This document shows positions 1-10,028 of a stretch of 64,000 bases of DNA, in pieces. Where the stretch lies: the NCBI GenBank assembly GCA_947396885.1, contig OX377202.1, forward strand, positions 82,192,408 to 82,256,407. Direction: 5' to 3'. The stretch is from Heligmosomoides polygyrus polygyrus. Taxonomy: Eukaryota; Nematoda; Chromadorea; Rhabditida; Heligmosomidae. The notes below the pieces were generated by a model. The model searched no databases, was not told where the DNA came from, and worked only from the letters and a program-made list of their open reading frames with translations. Within the stretch, counting starts at the first letter, position 1; every line of letters starts with the position of its first letter. The position numbers were made by a program, and so were the translations under genes.

Positions 1-1415
1 TGAGGAGGTGCCAATTTTCAACGCTTCGGGACAACGTATGCCGTTCAAAGGCGCAGTACGTCTAACGTTAGGCAAGAAAGGTAAACCAACCATACGTGGA
101 GCGTTCTTTGTAATGAAAGAATGCGAAAACGTACTGGTTTTGGGCACGAACGTTCTCAACAACTGGGGATACACCTTGAGTAACGTGGATAACTTACCAC
201 CGCACTCCCAATCCAGCAAGCACTTGCAGTTAGAAACAGGAAAGACTCTGCCGCAGGTGAAGCCCAAGAAGGCGAAAGAACAAGACTTCGACGCCCTTAT
301 CTGTGCGAAAGTATCTGCTAGGCAGTATATTAAGCCAGGAGAGACGAAAATCCTGAGACTTTCAACCACGGGTATGAATCCAGAAAGTGTTCTTTGGTCA
401 AGGGACGACCTCATTCCGGATGCCGTCTGCTCTAGAGCGAGCACGGAAGTGGGGATCCCTGTCACGAACTCAACGCGGGAAGTGAGAGTTTATAAAGTCG
501 GTGACGCTGTGGGGCAGTGGGACAAAACGGAGGTCACTGATGAGGCTCCCCTTCATTACGCTAATATGTTAGAGCGTACAGTACACCGTTCGGAGGACAG
601 ATGTGCGGTCCTATTTGACACGTTGTGGGACAACAAACAGAGTCGCCAACATAGGGCTGTGCTGGATGAGATAGTGCGGAACTATAATGACGTCTTCGCA
701 CTGACGGATCAAGAGCTAACACAGACATCACTTGTGGAGCACGAGATAGATACTGGCCCTTCTGCACCCATTCGGCAGAAACCGCGCCCAGTTCCGATCG
801 GAACACGTGTAGCTCTCCGAGAAATCCTGACCGATCTAAGGGAGAGAGACATAATAGAACCCAGCAAATCGAGCTGGGCTTCTCCGATCGTACTGGTACA
901 AAAGAAGGACGGCTCACTGAGATTATGTGTGGATTACAGGAAGCTGAATCAAGTAACTAGAATTGATAGTTACCCACTTCCTTCAATCGACGCAACGCTC
1001 CAAAGCTTAAAAGGGAAAAAGTACTTCTCCACACTTGACTTGTCGTCCGGGTACTGGCAGATCAAGCTGTCATTGAATGCCAGGGAAAAAAGTGCTTTCA
1101 CCACAACTGAAGGACTGTATCAGTTTAAGGTTTTGCCATTCGGGTTGGCATCATCCCCTCCAGTCTTTCAGCGCTTAATGCATTCAGTGCTCGGGCACCT
1201 ACTAGGTGACGAGGTCTCGTGCTACCTTGACGATATAATGGTGGCTACTGCTACCGTAGAGCGACATTCTGAAGTGTTGGGAGAAGTGTTGGAAGCCTTC
1301 CGCAAAGCAAATATGAAGGTGAACCCACGGAAGTGTGTGCTCCTAGAGCCTAAGGTGATGTTTCTAGGGCATGTAGTGGATATGCAAGGAGTTCATATGG
1401 ACCCAAACAAGGTCT
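1..1415 (+). repeat. Direct repeat, first instance (identical to 8018-9432)
   Basis: This stretch is the same as 8018-9432, offset 8,017. It is the overlap between the two tandem retrotransposon copies; the second instance stops exactly at the N gap. It is either a real tandem copy or an assembly duplication. Confidence 0.95.
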
Positions 1416-4400
1416 CCGCGATCACGGAGTATCCACTGCCACAAACTCGTGCGGAACTACGAACTTTTATAGGAATGTGCTCCTATTATAGAAAGTTCGT
1501 ACTAGGGTTTTCCAAAGTAGCGGGTCCGCTACACGAACTAACCTCAGAGAAAGTACAGTTTGTGTGGACAGACGACCGTATTCGGGCCTTCGAGAAGCTG
1601 AAGGCTATAATCACGTCCGCACCAGTGCTGTCACAACCTGATATAGAGGGAGCTCGGAGTGGAAGGAAACCTTTCCAAATACATACGGATGCGAGCTATT
1701 TTGGTTTGGGAGCGGTACTCAGCCAAAAAGGCGACGATGGTTTACTCCATCCGCTCTATTTTGCTTCTAAGAGCCTGTCAAAGAGTGAGCGAAACTATCA
1801 TATTACCGATCTTGAGGCATTGGCCGTAGTGTTCGCTCTCCGGAAATTCCATATGTTTGTCTACGGACTTCCGGTAGAGGTATGCACGGATCACCAGCCT
1901 TTGACAGCACTCTTCACCAGAACCAACGTGTCAGCCAGAGTGCTGCGTTGGGCGCTGGAACTTCAGAAGTACAACATAAAAATGGTGTACTTGAAGGGAG
2001 CAGCTAATAAAGTCGCGGACGCACTCAGTCGAGGAGCGATATTGGCGCCTGCTGATGAGCAAGCTGCCCAAATACCCAACGAACTGATCGTGGCGACGAT
2101 CGCTAATGAACCAAGCTGGACAAAGGATCTCAGGAATGATCTCCTCTATGGAGAACTAATTCGAAGCCTCGAAGCGGGAAGTATGAACGGTCATACGGAG
2201 TCCCCGGGCAAAGAATCGAGGTTTAAAAGAGATGACTTTGCATTGGTCGACGGGTATTTGTGCTTTGTCGATAAAGAGGGCTATAGGAAAGTGGTTCCTA
2301 AGGAGCATCGGAAAGAAATATTCCTGGATGCCCACTCATCCCTCCTTGCAGGTCATTTTGGACCAAAGAAGATGCTGCGTCAAGTCAGCAAGGAATACTT
2401 CTGGGAGACGATGAGGAAAGACATCTTTCAATGGGCGGAGGAGTGTAAAATCTGCACTATCCACAACCAGAAGGCAAAAATGACTCCGCCACTTAAACCT
2501 ATAGTGACCACGAAACCGTATGAAATGATCGGAATCGACATTCTGGAAATGGGACCCACGTCTAGTGGAAACCGTTATGTTCTGAGTGTTATTGATCATT
2601 TTACGAAGTACGGAGGCGCATACGCTGTGGAGGCGAAGACAGCGGAAACTGTGGCAAGAACACTATTCGAAAGATGGATATGTGAAGGTTGCCGGTTTCC
2701 TAAGTGCATCCTCTCTGATCAAGGTGGTGAGTTCGATAATAAATTATTGAATGAGCTATCGAGATTACTGGAAGTACGTCAGTTCTTCACGAAGGGTTAT
2801 AACCCTAGAGAGAACGGAGTGACAGAAAGATTTAACAAGACCATTGTAGAGCTTCTAAGGAAGAAGGTCAGCATACCCATGGAATGGGATCGCATGTTGC
2901 CCTACTGTATGGTAGCTTACAATACATCTGTCCACGACTCTACGGGAGAGTCACCGTTTTTCCTCCTCCACGGGTTTGACGCGCACATGCCAAGCGACAT
3001 CTTGAGTCAAGAAGTGTCAACATATATGGTTGACCTGGACAGTTACATCAACGAGATGGTAACTGGATTAAAGCTGGCACATCAGCACGCACAGGAACAA
3101 AACGACAAAGCCCGAGATCGCATGAAAACAGCATACGATAAAGCCAAACACGTCAGCGAGAGACCGCTGACTCTCGGCGACCGGGTGTACATGCGTGTTC
3201 CTGCGGAGAAAAGCTCGTCGAGGCATCCTAAACTGGTAAATGAGTGGTGTGGACCTTTCAGAGTGATAGAACTGAGTGAGAATAGTGCGCTGATAACGGC
3301 TATCAACGCAAACCAAGAACCTAAGCGGGTTCCGTTCGACCAGTTGAGAAAACTACCTAGAGGGTTAGATGATGAGCCACTCCAGACAACAAAGACTAGG
3401 TCAAAAAGGGGTAGACCGAAGAAAAACAAGTGTAATAAAGTATCTTGTTTCAGAGTAACGATCGGCGCTCCAAATGAGGATCCGCTTCATCTCTACTACC
3501 CCTGCACGTGCGGCGTTTTCAAGGAGAGAGCACACGTTGGACTTCCTGGTCTTCGATGCAATTTGGCACGCTCGAAGAAAGTGCGAAACTTGTTCGAGCT
3601 GGCGAATGTGGCCTCGATTGCACTCGAACCGGCGTGGGGAGAGCACCGAAAGGAAGCTGAACTTCTCAAAAAGCAGTCAACACACCTCACTGTGTACGGG
3701 CTGAGCTGTGCAATATCGGCACACCGTCAGTTCTGTCACGACTTCGCAGCGGCTGTGAAGGAAAAGGAGGGTGTGAGGCTCGCGCACCCACCGATCTTTA
3801 GCCACCACCCTGGCTACGACATCTCTGCGTACTACGCCCAAGCCATGGTCCGAAGAGAGCAAATTTCGGAACAGGGCAGCGATGATATGCCAACCAATTC
3901 GATCATATTGGCTGTTCCGAAAAGCTTTGGTAGGGTGCTGACGGACTTCGAGCCGGAGCCCACAGTCAAGTTTGTGGTCTACAACCATCCTGGAGATATG
4001 GCTGACCAACTTGACAAGCTGCCAATCAGTGCAGCAGTGGTGTGGGTATGGCCCGAGACCACGCCAAGTTCGCCGCATATGCGAACTTGCCTTCAGGCAA
4101 TCGAGAGGCACCTACAGTGTGGTGGGACGCTGGACTGTTTCCCGGCGCCCTTCGAAAAACTCCGCCAGGATCTGTGGGAGCAGATGCGTCGAGTGTGCGT
4201 TGAGGTCGTGCACATGCTCACAGGCCCAAAGCGTGGGTTTGACGCACGCGTGATTGACCATTACGGTCCATGCGCAGAGGATATCCCTAAGCTCCACCCC
4301 GCACTGAGCTTGGGTTTGAGCCCACGGAAGGCTGACCATTGCTTCCATGGTTGGCAAGTCCAAGTGTTTCTGGAGCAGTTGAGAGATGCTGCTTCAAACA

Positions 4401-4636
4401 CTCTGCGTCTGCCAAGATTTAAGCTGAAGGAGAGGAAACCGAAGGAAGCCCCGAACAAAGCGACCACGTCAGCCACAGCCAGGGACAACCACGACGACGA
4501 CGAGCCTGCCGCAAAGAAGAGAAAACTACCGAAACGCCCCGAAGTCATGTACCTACGTGACCCCAAGGCAAAACGAGCTGAACATGCCCCATACATGAAG
4601 CAGAGAGGACGAGGACGAGGACAAGGACGACGATGA
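1..4636 (+). CDS. Pol part of a retrotransposon Gag-Pol polyprotein (PR end, RT, RNase H, integrase, C-terminal extension)
   Basis: The frame is open from the window edge to a stop at 4634-4636; the true start is off the window, and the right copy shows it lies in gag. Numbering residues from the first in-frame GTG at 8, I see the RT catalytic box YLDDIM at ~406, an RNase H motif HTDASYFGLG at ~559, an integrase HHCC zinc region (~775-825), and the integrase triad Asp844, Asp904 (LSDQGGEF), Glu940 (GVTERF), which gives D-35-E spacing. A GPF module (WCGPFRVIE) follows at ~1080. About 400 more residues follow with no domain I recognise, including CTC-type cysteines, a basic NLS-like AAKKRKLPKRP near 1502 and an Arg/Gly-rich tail. 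All catalytic residues look intact, so the enzyme set is probably functional. It makes cDNA from element RNA in particles and integrates it. Confidence 0.93.
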   Translation, partial: EEVPIFNASGQRMPFKGAVRLTLGKKGKPTIRGAFFVMKECENVLVLGTNVLNNWGYTLSNVDNLPPHSQSSKHLQLETGKTLPQVKPKKAKEQDFDALICAKVSARQYIKPGETKILRLSTTGMNPESVLWSRDDLIPDAVCSRASTEVGIPVTNSTREVRVYKVGDAVGQWDKTEVTDEAPLHYANMLERTVHRSEDRCAVLFDTLWDNKQSRQHRAVLDEIVRNYNDVFALTDQELTQTSLVEHEIDTGPSAPIRQKPRPVPIGTRVALREILTDLRERDIIEPSKSSWASPIVLVQKKDGSLRLCVDYRKLNQVTRIDSYPLPSIDATLQSLKGKKYFSTLDLSSGYWQIKLSLNAREKSAFTTTEGLYQFKVLPFGLASSPPVFQRLMHSVLGHLLGDEVSCYLDDIMVATATVERHSEVLGEVLEAFRKANMKVNPRKCVLLEPKVMFLGHVVDMQGVHMDPNKVSAITEYPLPQTRAELRTFIGMCSYYRKFVLGFSKVAGPLHELTSEKVQFVWTDDRIRAFEKLKAIITSAPVLSQPDIEGARSGRKPFQIHTDASYFGLGAVLSQKGDDGLLHPLYFASKSLSKSERNYHITDLEALAVVFALRKFHMFVYGLPVEVCTDHQPLTALFTRTNVSARVLRWALELQKYNIKMVYLKGAANKVADALSRGAILAPADEQAAQIPNELIVATIANEPSWTKDLRNDLLYGELIRSLEAGSMNGHTESPGKESRFKRDDFALVDGYLCFVDKEGYRKVVPKEHRKEIFLDAHSSLLAGHFGPKKMLRQVSKEYFWETMRKDIFQWAEECKICTIHNQKAKMTPPLKPIVTTKPYEMIGIDILEMGPTSSGNRYVLSVIDHFTKYGGAYAVEAKTAETVARTLFERWICEGCRFPKCILSDQGGEFDNKLLNELSRLLEVRQFFTKGYNPRENGVTERFNKTIVELLRKKVSIPMEWDRMLPYCMVAYNTSVHDSTGESPFFLLHGFDAHMPSDILSQEVSTYMVDLDSYINEMVTGLKLAHQHAQEQNDKARDRMKTAYDKAKHVSERPLTLGDRVYMRVPAEKSSSRHPKLVNEWCGPFRVIELSENSALITAINANQEPKRVPFDQLRKLPRGLDDEPLQTTKTRSKRGRPKKNKCNKVSCFRVTIGAPNEDPLHLYYPCTCGVFKERAHVGLPGLRCNLARSKKVRNLFELANVASIALEPAWGEHRKEAELLKKQSTHLTVYGLSCAISAHRQFCHDFAAAVKEKEGVRLAHPPIFSHHPGYDISAYYAQAMVRREQISEQGSDDMPTNSIILAVPKSFGRVLTDFEPEPTVKFVVYNHPGDMADQLDKLPISAAVVWVWPETTPSSPHMRTCLQAIERHLQCGGTLDCFPAPFEKLRQDLWEQMRRVCVEVVHMLTGPKRGFDARVIDHYGPCAEDIPKLHPALSLGLSPRKADHCFHGWQVQVFLEQLRDAASNTLRLPRFKLKERKPKEAPNKATTSATARDNHDDDEPAAKKRKLPKRPEVMYLRDPKAKRAEHAPYMKQRGRGRGQGRR

Positions 4637-4668
4637 GTCACCGGAGTTGACTCTCATGAGGACCGGCG

Positions 4669-5138
4669 TGTGGAGTATGCTCATTCTGTTCTACCGTAAC
4701 CGGAGATGTGCCTGTTGTTGTTTCGCCATCTCCGGCCTGTCTCATGAGCCCCGCCGATTTCTTCATATCCTCGTGACTCTTTCGTCACCAAGCGGTGACC
4801 TGACTGCCCTTCCTTGCCTGTCAATAACCCTCTGGTCTCATCCTTTCGTGTAGTCTCTCGTCATGCTCCAAGTTCTAGGTAGCCGTCTGTAGGAGGGACA
4901 GAGGACATTGATTCGTCTCTTCTCCACTGGCCACAGCGGTCGGTCCTTCACCCCTCTGTCCCATTGCCTGTTTCCTTCGCTGTGCTCGCGACAATAGTGC
5001 AACTGGCACTAAACAATTCTGTATAGCCTCTTCGGGCCTATAACTATTGCTGTATAACCGGATAAAGTTAATAAGCTACTCCAGTTGTACAGCGAATAAA
5101 AAGGCACACCCAGCTCGGGACCAAAAGAAGCCAGTACA
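4669..5138 (+). repeat. 3' LTR of the left retrotransposon copy (470 bp)
   Basis: It starts TGTGGAGT and ends CCAGTACA, so it has the standard TG...CA termini. It is identical by eye to 5139-5608. Near its 3' end it carries GCGAATAAAAAGG, which can serve as a polyadenylation signal or TATA-like box. It begins 32 nt after the polyprotein stop codon. No target-site duplication follows; the next base is the first base of another LTR. Confidence 0.95.
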
Positions 5139-5608
5139 TGTGGAGTATGCTCATTCTGTTCTACCGTAACCGGAGATGTGCCTGTTGTTGTTTCGCCATC
5201 TCCGGCCTGTCTCATGAGCCCCGCCGATTTCTTCATATCCTCGTGACTCTTTCGTCACCAAGCGGTGACCTGACTGCCCTTCCTTGCCTGTCAATAACCC
5301 TCTGGTCTCATCCTTTCGTGTAGTCTCTCGTCATGCTCCAAGTTCTAGGTAGCCGTCTGTAGGAGGGACAGAGGACATTGATTCGTCTCTTCTCCACTGG
5401 CCACAGCGGTCGGTCCTTCACCCCTCTGTCCCATTGCCTGTTTCCTTCGCTGTGCTCGCGACAATAGTGCAACTGGCACTAAACAATTCTGTATAGCCTC
5501 TTCGGGCCTATAACTATTGCTGTATAACCGGATAAAGTTAATAAGCTACTCCAGTTGTACAGCGAATAAAAAGGCACACCCAGCTCGGGACCAAAAGAAG
5601 CCAGTACA
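5139..5608 (+). repeat. 5' LTR of the right retrotransposon copy (470 bp)
   Basis: This is identical to the preceding LTR and directly abutted to it (…TACA|TGTG…). It is followed at once by a TGG-initiated primer-binding site, which identifies it as a 5' LTR and so as the promoter of the right copy. Identical LTRs imply recent insertion or recent copying. Confidence 0.95.
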
Positions 5609-5626
5609 TGGGGGCCGAACAACTGC
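5609..5626 (+). promoter_or_regulatory. Retrotransposon primer-binding site (PBS)
   Basis: The stretch TGGGGGCCGAACAACTGC begins on the base after the 5' LTR. A leading TGG complementary to a tRNA 3' CCA is the hallmark of minus-strand priming. I cannot say which tRNA it matches. Zero spacing between LTR and PBS means the linear cDNA should end exactly at TG/CA without extra bases. Confidence 0.8.
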
Positions 5627-6020
5627 CAAAACTGTTGTCGCTTCCAACGCACGCCTAGGAAATTTGCGTAGGACTTCTTTTGTGAAAGTGCTGGTTTCAA
5701 GAGGACAGTGGATCCTTGAAGAAACCAATAAGCACTACAGATACCAAGCCGTTAAACGCGGTAGTATCTGAATTTCACCGTGGGGTGAATCCCGTCAGTT
5801 CTCTAGTGGAGTTTGGTACTCTATTAGCGTGTCTGAACGGTCAAGAAAAGCATTTTTGCAAGGCTAAACGCTGCGCAAATTTTCATTTTGCACTGAAACG
5901 CTTTTACTTGTAAGGAAAACCACCGAGGTATAAGGTGAATCCCGATTTCCTGCCGCTTTCGATCGGTTCGTTGAAAAAATCGGCCGGAAGCTACGAAATT
6001 AATTCGTACATTGCAGGAAA
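5627..6020 (+). other. Retrotransposon leader (untranslated, probable packaging region)
   Basis: These 394 nt lie between the PBS and the first gag ATG. I see no conserved coding capacity. In this element class the region usually holds RNA packaging and translation signals (family knowledge); none can be identified here by eye. Confidence 0.6.
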
Positions 6021-9000
6021 ATGTCCGAAGACGCCATTGAAAAGGAAGTGGAAGCGATGATGCTTCTAGAGGGCGAAGACCGGACAGTCGCTGACTTACA
6101 GGCGCAAGTAGCTGGCCTGACGGAGAAGGTCCGCCAGCTAGCGGAAACGCAAGCACCACAGGTAAGCGCGATTTTGCTCAGTGTTAGTGAGCAGGTGACT
6201 AGAATAAGGGAGAGTACACAAAATTTTGCATTGGGCAAAAAGCGTGGAAAACCGGTGAAGTCACCAACAGAGCCTTTGGGTCCAGTGGAGGATTTCCAAG
6301 AGGTTCTTAACAAAGCATGCAATGACATTGAGGCAGAGATGACAAAACTGCAGTCTTTGTCTAGTGAAATAGCACGTCTGAAGGCGTTCAACTTGGACCA
6401 GCTTAATGCGCTTATGCTAGAAGTGATGGAGCAAGCACGTCATGATGACGTCTGCATGCGCGTTCTAGCTAAGCTGCTGGCAGTTGAGTCCACTAAGGTA
6501 GTGGGGGCAGTGAAAACTCTTTTAGAAGTAGGCAGAAAGCCGGCTTCGAGAGCCGGGGTCTCTGGAACACAAGAGTTAGTATCTGAGCATCCTAAAGTAT
6601 GTTCATTTCAGGGCAATCAGAACCAGCCTGGCACACTGCAAACGACCTTTGGAGAGGCAATGCAAAAGGTGCACTCGAATACAGTGCCGCAGAGCGTCGA
6701 AATGGTGGATTTCGACCCTATTGCAGCTGCCGAAGGTAAGGAATTGAGTTCGCCAGAGGCTTCTGACACCACGAGGCGTCAAGTCAGGCAGAATATATTG
6801 CCGAAGAGACAGAATAATCCATATTTGCAGAAACTGCAGCCCGAGAGCGAGCAGCCAAGGCTGCCGGAATTCCAATGGAGATCACCGTTCAAGAGGAACC
6901 AAGGTGAGGAATTACCGGACCTTGCGGCTACAGGTGGAAATTCTGTAGGAGCGGCGTTTGCTGCGATGGCTCTGCCTGATGTAGAGATCTATGATAGCGC
7001 GCAAGGAAAAGGATTTGAGACATTCCTAAAGTCCTTTAACATAAAGTATGGGTGGCTCAACATAAGCGATGACGTGCTTACCCATCTCCTAAGCTCGAAA
7101 TTAGGAGGCCGACCCCGCGCAATCATGGAAACTCTACCACTTGAGGTTCGAGAGGGTAGCTTCTCCGGGTTTGTAGAAGCACTTTCTGAAAAATTCAAGG
7201 AGAATGAATCCGCTAAACGTATGGAGGCATATGTTAAGCTGAGGAACCTAAAGTACGCGACCTCTACTGCCGACTATTGCGTCGAGCTGGAGAAATTGTC
7301 TCGCGCAGCTTACCCCGACCTTTCGGAGCGTGAGCTTTCCACCATGCGCACGGGTGAGTTGATCACGAAACTCACGTCATGGCCGGAATACGTGCAACTC
7401 TTCACTGAAGTCGAACAAACATCAAGTGATCAGTCTTACGAGAAACTAAAATCTCTGGCACAACGCGTAGAGCGTAGTCGTCAAGTGGCAGAAGCTCTAA
7501 AGCAGGAGCTTGAAGACAAGCAGCCCCGTCCGAACCCTCAGTGGAGAAGATCCACTGAACGCAGCTCTGTTCCTGGTGTACAGACACGAGCGAGAATACA
7601 GCCAGGACATCAAGAACCTGAGAAGGATGGCAGAGACGCAACGGGAAAAAGAGAAGTTGTGTGCCATAACTGTAAGAAAACAGGCCATCTCAGAAGAGAC
7701 TGCAAGGAACAAGTGCCGAGAACCACTGGTGTTCAGCCAACTCCTCATCAGGGTAAAACACGGCAGACACCACAAGGAAAACAACGAAGCTTTGTGGCCA
7801 AGTTGGGAACATGGTCATGTGGCATTTCCAAGACGGGAGTTCAGAGTTCTGAGCTCACTGGTCCTCAGATCGTAGCCGAGGTGCAGTTGTTAGGGCAAAA
7901 GGTGAAGGCTTTGCTAGATACGGGTTCGCAGGTCAGCATCCTTCCCTTGGCGCTCCTACTGAAAGCTGCACATGCCGGGTTTGATCTAGACAACGATGTC
8001 GAGGAGATCCCTACAGCTGAGGAGGTGCCAATTTTCAACGCTTCGGGACAACGTATGCCGTTCAAAGGCGCAGTACGTCTAACGTTAGGCAAGAAAGGTA
8101 AACCAACCATACGTGGAGCGTTCTTTGTAATGAAAGAATGCGAAAACGTACTGGTTTTGGGCACGAACGTTCTCAACAACTGGGGATACACCTTGAGTAA
8201 CGTGGATAACTTACCACCGCACTCCCAATCCAGCAAGCACTTGCAGTTAGAAACAGGAAAGACTCTGCCGCAGGTGAAGCCCAAGAAGGCGAAAGAACAA
8301 GACTTCGACGCCCTTATCTGTGCGAAAGTATCTGCTAGGCAGTATATTAAGCCAGGAGAGACGAAAATCCTGAGACTTTCAACCACGGGTATGAATCCAG
8401 AAAGTGTTCTTTGGTCAAGGGACGACCTCATTCCGGATGCCGTCTGCTCTAGAGCGAGCACGGAAGTGGGGATCCCTGTCACGAACTCAACGCGGGAAGT
8501 GAGAGTTTATAAAGTCGGTGACGCTGTGGGGCAGTGGGACAAAACGGAGGTCACTGATGAGGCTCCCCTTCATTACGCTAATATGTTAGAGCGTACAGTA
8601 CACCGTTCGGAGGACAGATGTGCGGTCCTATTTGACACGTTGTGGGACAACAAACAGAGTCGCCAACATAGGGCTGTGCTGGATGAGATAGTGCGGAACT
8701 ATAATGACGTCTTCGCACTGACGGATCAAGAGCTAACACAGACATCACTTGTGGAGCACGAGATAGATACTGGCCCTTCTGCACCCATTCGGCAGAAACC
8801 GCGCCCAGTTCCGATCGGAACACGTGTAGCTCTCCGAGAAATCCTGACCGATCTAAGGGAGAGAGACATAATAGAACCCAGCAAATCGAGCTGGGCTTCT
8901 CCGATCGTACTGGTACAAAAGAAGGACGGCTCACTGAGATTATGTGTGGATTACAGGAAGCTGAATCAAGTAACTAGAATTGATAGTTACCCACTTCCTT

Positions 9001-9432
9001 CAATCGACGCAACGCTCCAAAGCTTAAAAGGGAAAAAGTACTTCTCCACACTTGACTTGTCGTCCGGGTACTGGCAGATCAAGCTGTCATTGAATGCCAG
9101 GGAAAAAAGTGCTTTCACCACAACTGAAGGACTGTATCAGTTTAAGGTTTTGCCATTCGGGTTGGCATCATCCCCTCCAGTCTTTCAGCGCTTAATGCAT
9201 TCAGTGCTCGGGCACCTACTAGGTGACGAGGTCTCGTGCTACCTTGACGATATAATGGTGGCTACTGCTACCGTAGAGCGACATTCTGAAGTGTTGGGAG
9301 AAGTGTTGGAAGCCTTCCGCAAAGCAAATATGAAGGTGAACCCACGGAAGTGTGTGCTCCTAGAGCCTAAGGTGATGTTTCTAGGGCATGTAGTGGATAT
9401 GCAAGGAGTTCATATGGACCCAAACAAGGTCT
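6021..9432 (+). CDS. Gag-Pol polyprotein, right copy (truncated by gap in RT)
   Basis: One continuous frame runs from ATG 6021 to the gap, with no stop or frameshift between gag and pol. The N-terminus is rich in Glu/Lys heptad-like sequence, as in a coiled coil; a capsid-like helical region lies at about residues 310-500. A CCHC zinc knuckle CHNCKKTGHLRRDC occupies residues 548-561. The protease active site LLDTGSQ has Asp633. The RT box YLDDIM lies at ~1074, shortly before the gap. Compared with the left copy the whole polyprotein would be about 2,210 residues. A single fused gag-pol frame is unlike many Ty3/gypsy elements that use a frameshift, but is known in some nematode elements such as Cer1 of C. 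elegans. Confidence 0.93.
8018..9432 (+). repeat. Direct repeat, second instance (identical to 1-1415)
   Basis: This is the second instance of the 1,415-nt duplication; it ends exactly at the first N, as expected if an assembler stopped inside a repeat. Confidence 0.95.
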
Positions 9433-9632
9433 NNNNNNNNNNNNNNNNNNNNNNNNNNNNNNNNNNNNNNNNNNNNNNNNNNNNNNNNNNNNNNNNNNNN
9501 NNNNNNNNNNNNNNNNNNNNNNNNNNNNNNNNNNNNNNNNNNNNNNNNNNNNNNNNNNNNNNNNNNNNNNNNNNNNNNNNNNNNNNNNNNNNNNNNNNNN
9601 NNNNNNNNNNNNNNNNNNNNNNNNNNNNNNNN
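9433..9632. other. Assembly gap (200 N)
   Basis: Exactly 200 undetermined bases. The left edge is mid-RT of the retrotransposon; the right edge is unrelated sequence. The real missing length is unknown and must include at least the rest of the element if that copy is complete. Confidence 0.98.
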
Positions 9633-10028
9633 CTAACTGCTGTTGAAAGCTCTTTTGTGCCCTCCATTCCTATTGACTCATTCATGATTCGCCCGAATGT
9701 CGTGGATTCGGTACTCTATTATGTGCATCTACTATTGTCTTTCTTTAGTGTCAGGTACTTTCAGTTGTCGCAGTGAGTACTCTATATGATGGCGTGGCTA
9801 CAAACTCACTAGAAGTTACCTACCTGATCTCGTGCTGCAGAACGGTTGGTTAATTAAAAGTTTTCAAGGTAAACACGCATGCAAACATTTACGTTTTGAC
9901 ATTGGGGTTTTAGGTGAATTCCTGTTCAGGTGCCGTTTACGTCAAGAGTTTCGCGCAATCCCAGCATTGTTGATAGGCTGGAGCCGCATCCAACTTTTGG
10001 TAGTCTTGGTGTTGAAAATAGCGGTTCG
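9633..10028. other. Non-coding flank, no recognisable feature
   Basis: About 400 nt between the gap and the first inverted repeat. It has short open frames only; nothing I recognise. Confidence 0.6.

Larger units (their letters stand above)
1..5138 (+). mobile_element. Ty3/gypsy LTR retrotransposon, left copy (5' part outside window)
   Basis: This is the left of two head-to-tail copies. It enters the window inside the protease region and continues through RT, RNase H, integrase and a long C-terminal extension, then a 32-nt spacer and its 3' LTR at 4669-5138. The order PR-RT-RH-INT and the GPF module after integrase place it in the Ty3/gypsy group (family knowledge). The first 1,415 nt match 8018-9432 of the right copy with no difference I could find, so the period is 8,017 nt: a full element with two 470-bp LTRs and a 7,077-nt internal region. 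A purine-rich stretch (about 4601-4636) lies before the LTR, but no classic polypurine tract touches it. Confidence 0.93.
5139..9432 (+). mobile_element. Ty3/gypsy LTR retrotransposon, right copy (3' part lost in gap)
   Basis: The second head-to-tail copy has a 5' LTR, PBS, ~0.4-kb leader, gag, protease and the first part of RT. It ends at the N gap in the middle of RT; the missing part is present in the left copy. Sequence after the gap (9633 on) shows no trace of the element, so its 3' end, if real, lies in unsequenced DNA that is certainly longer than 200 nt. Confidence 0.93.

Noticed and set aside
561..917. Antisense open frame of 118 codons within RT, repeated at 8578-8934
   Set aside because: Opposite to a well-supported RT frame and repeated only because the element is repeated; no motif.
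3082..4641. Several antisense or off-frame open frames in the C-terminal part of the retrotransposon
   Set aside because: They overlap the long polyprotein frame; they arise from codon composition and contain no domain signature.
9410..9776. Open frames running through the N gap on either strand
   Set aside because: They are bridged by undetermined bases; the peptide after the gap is unrelated to RT.
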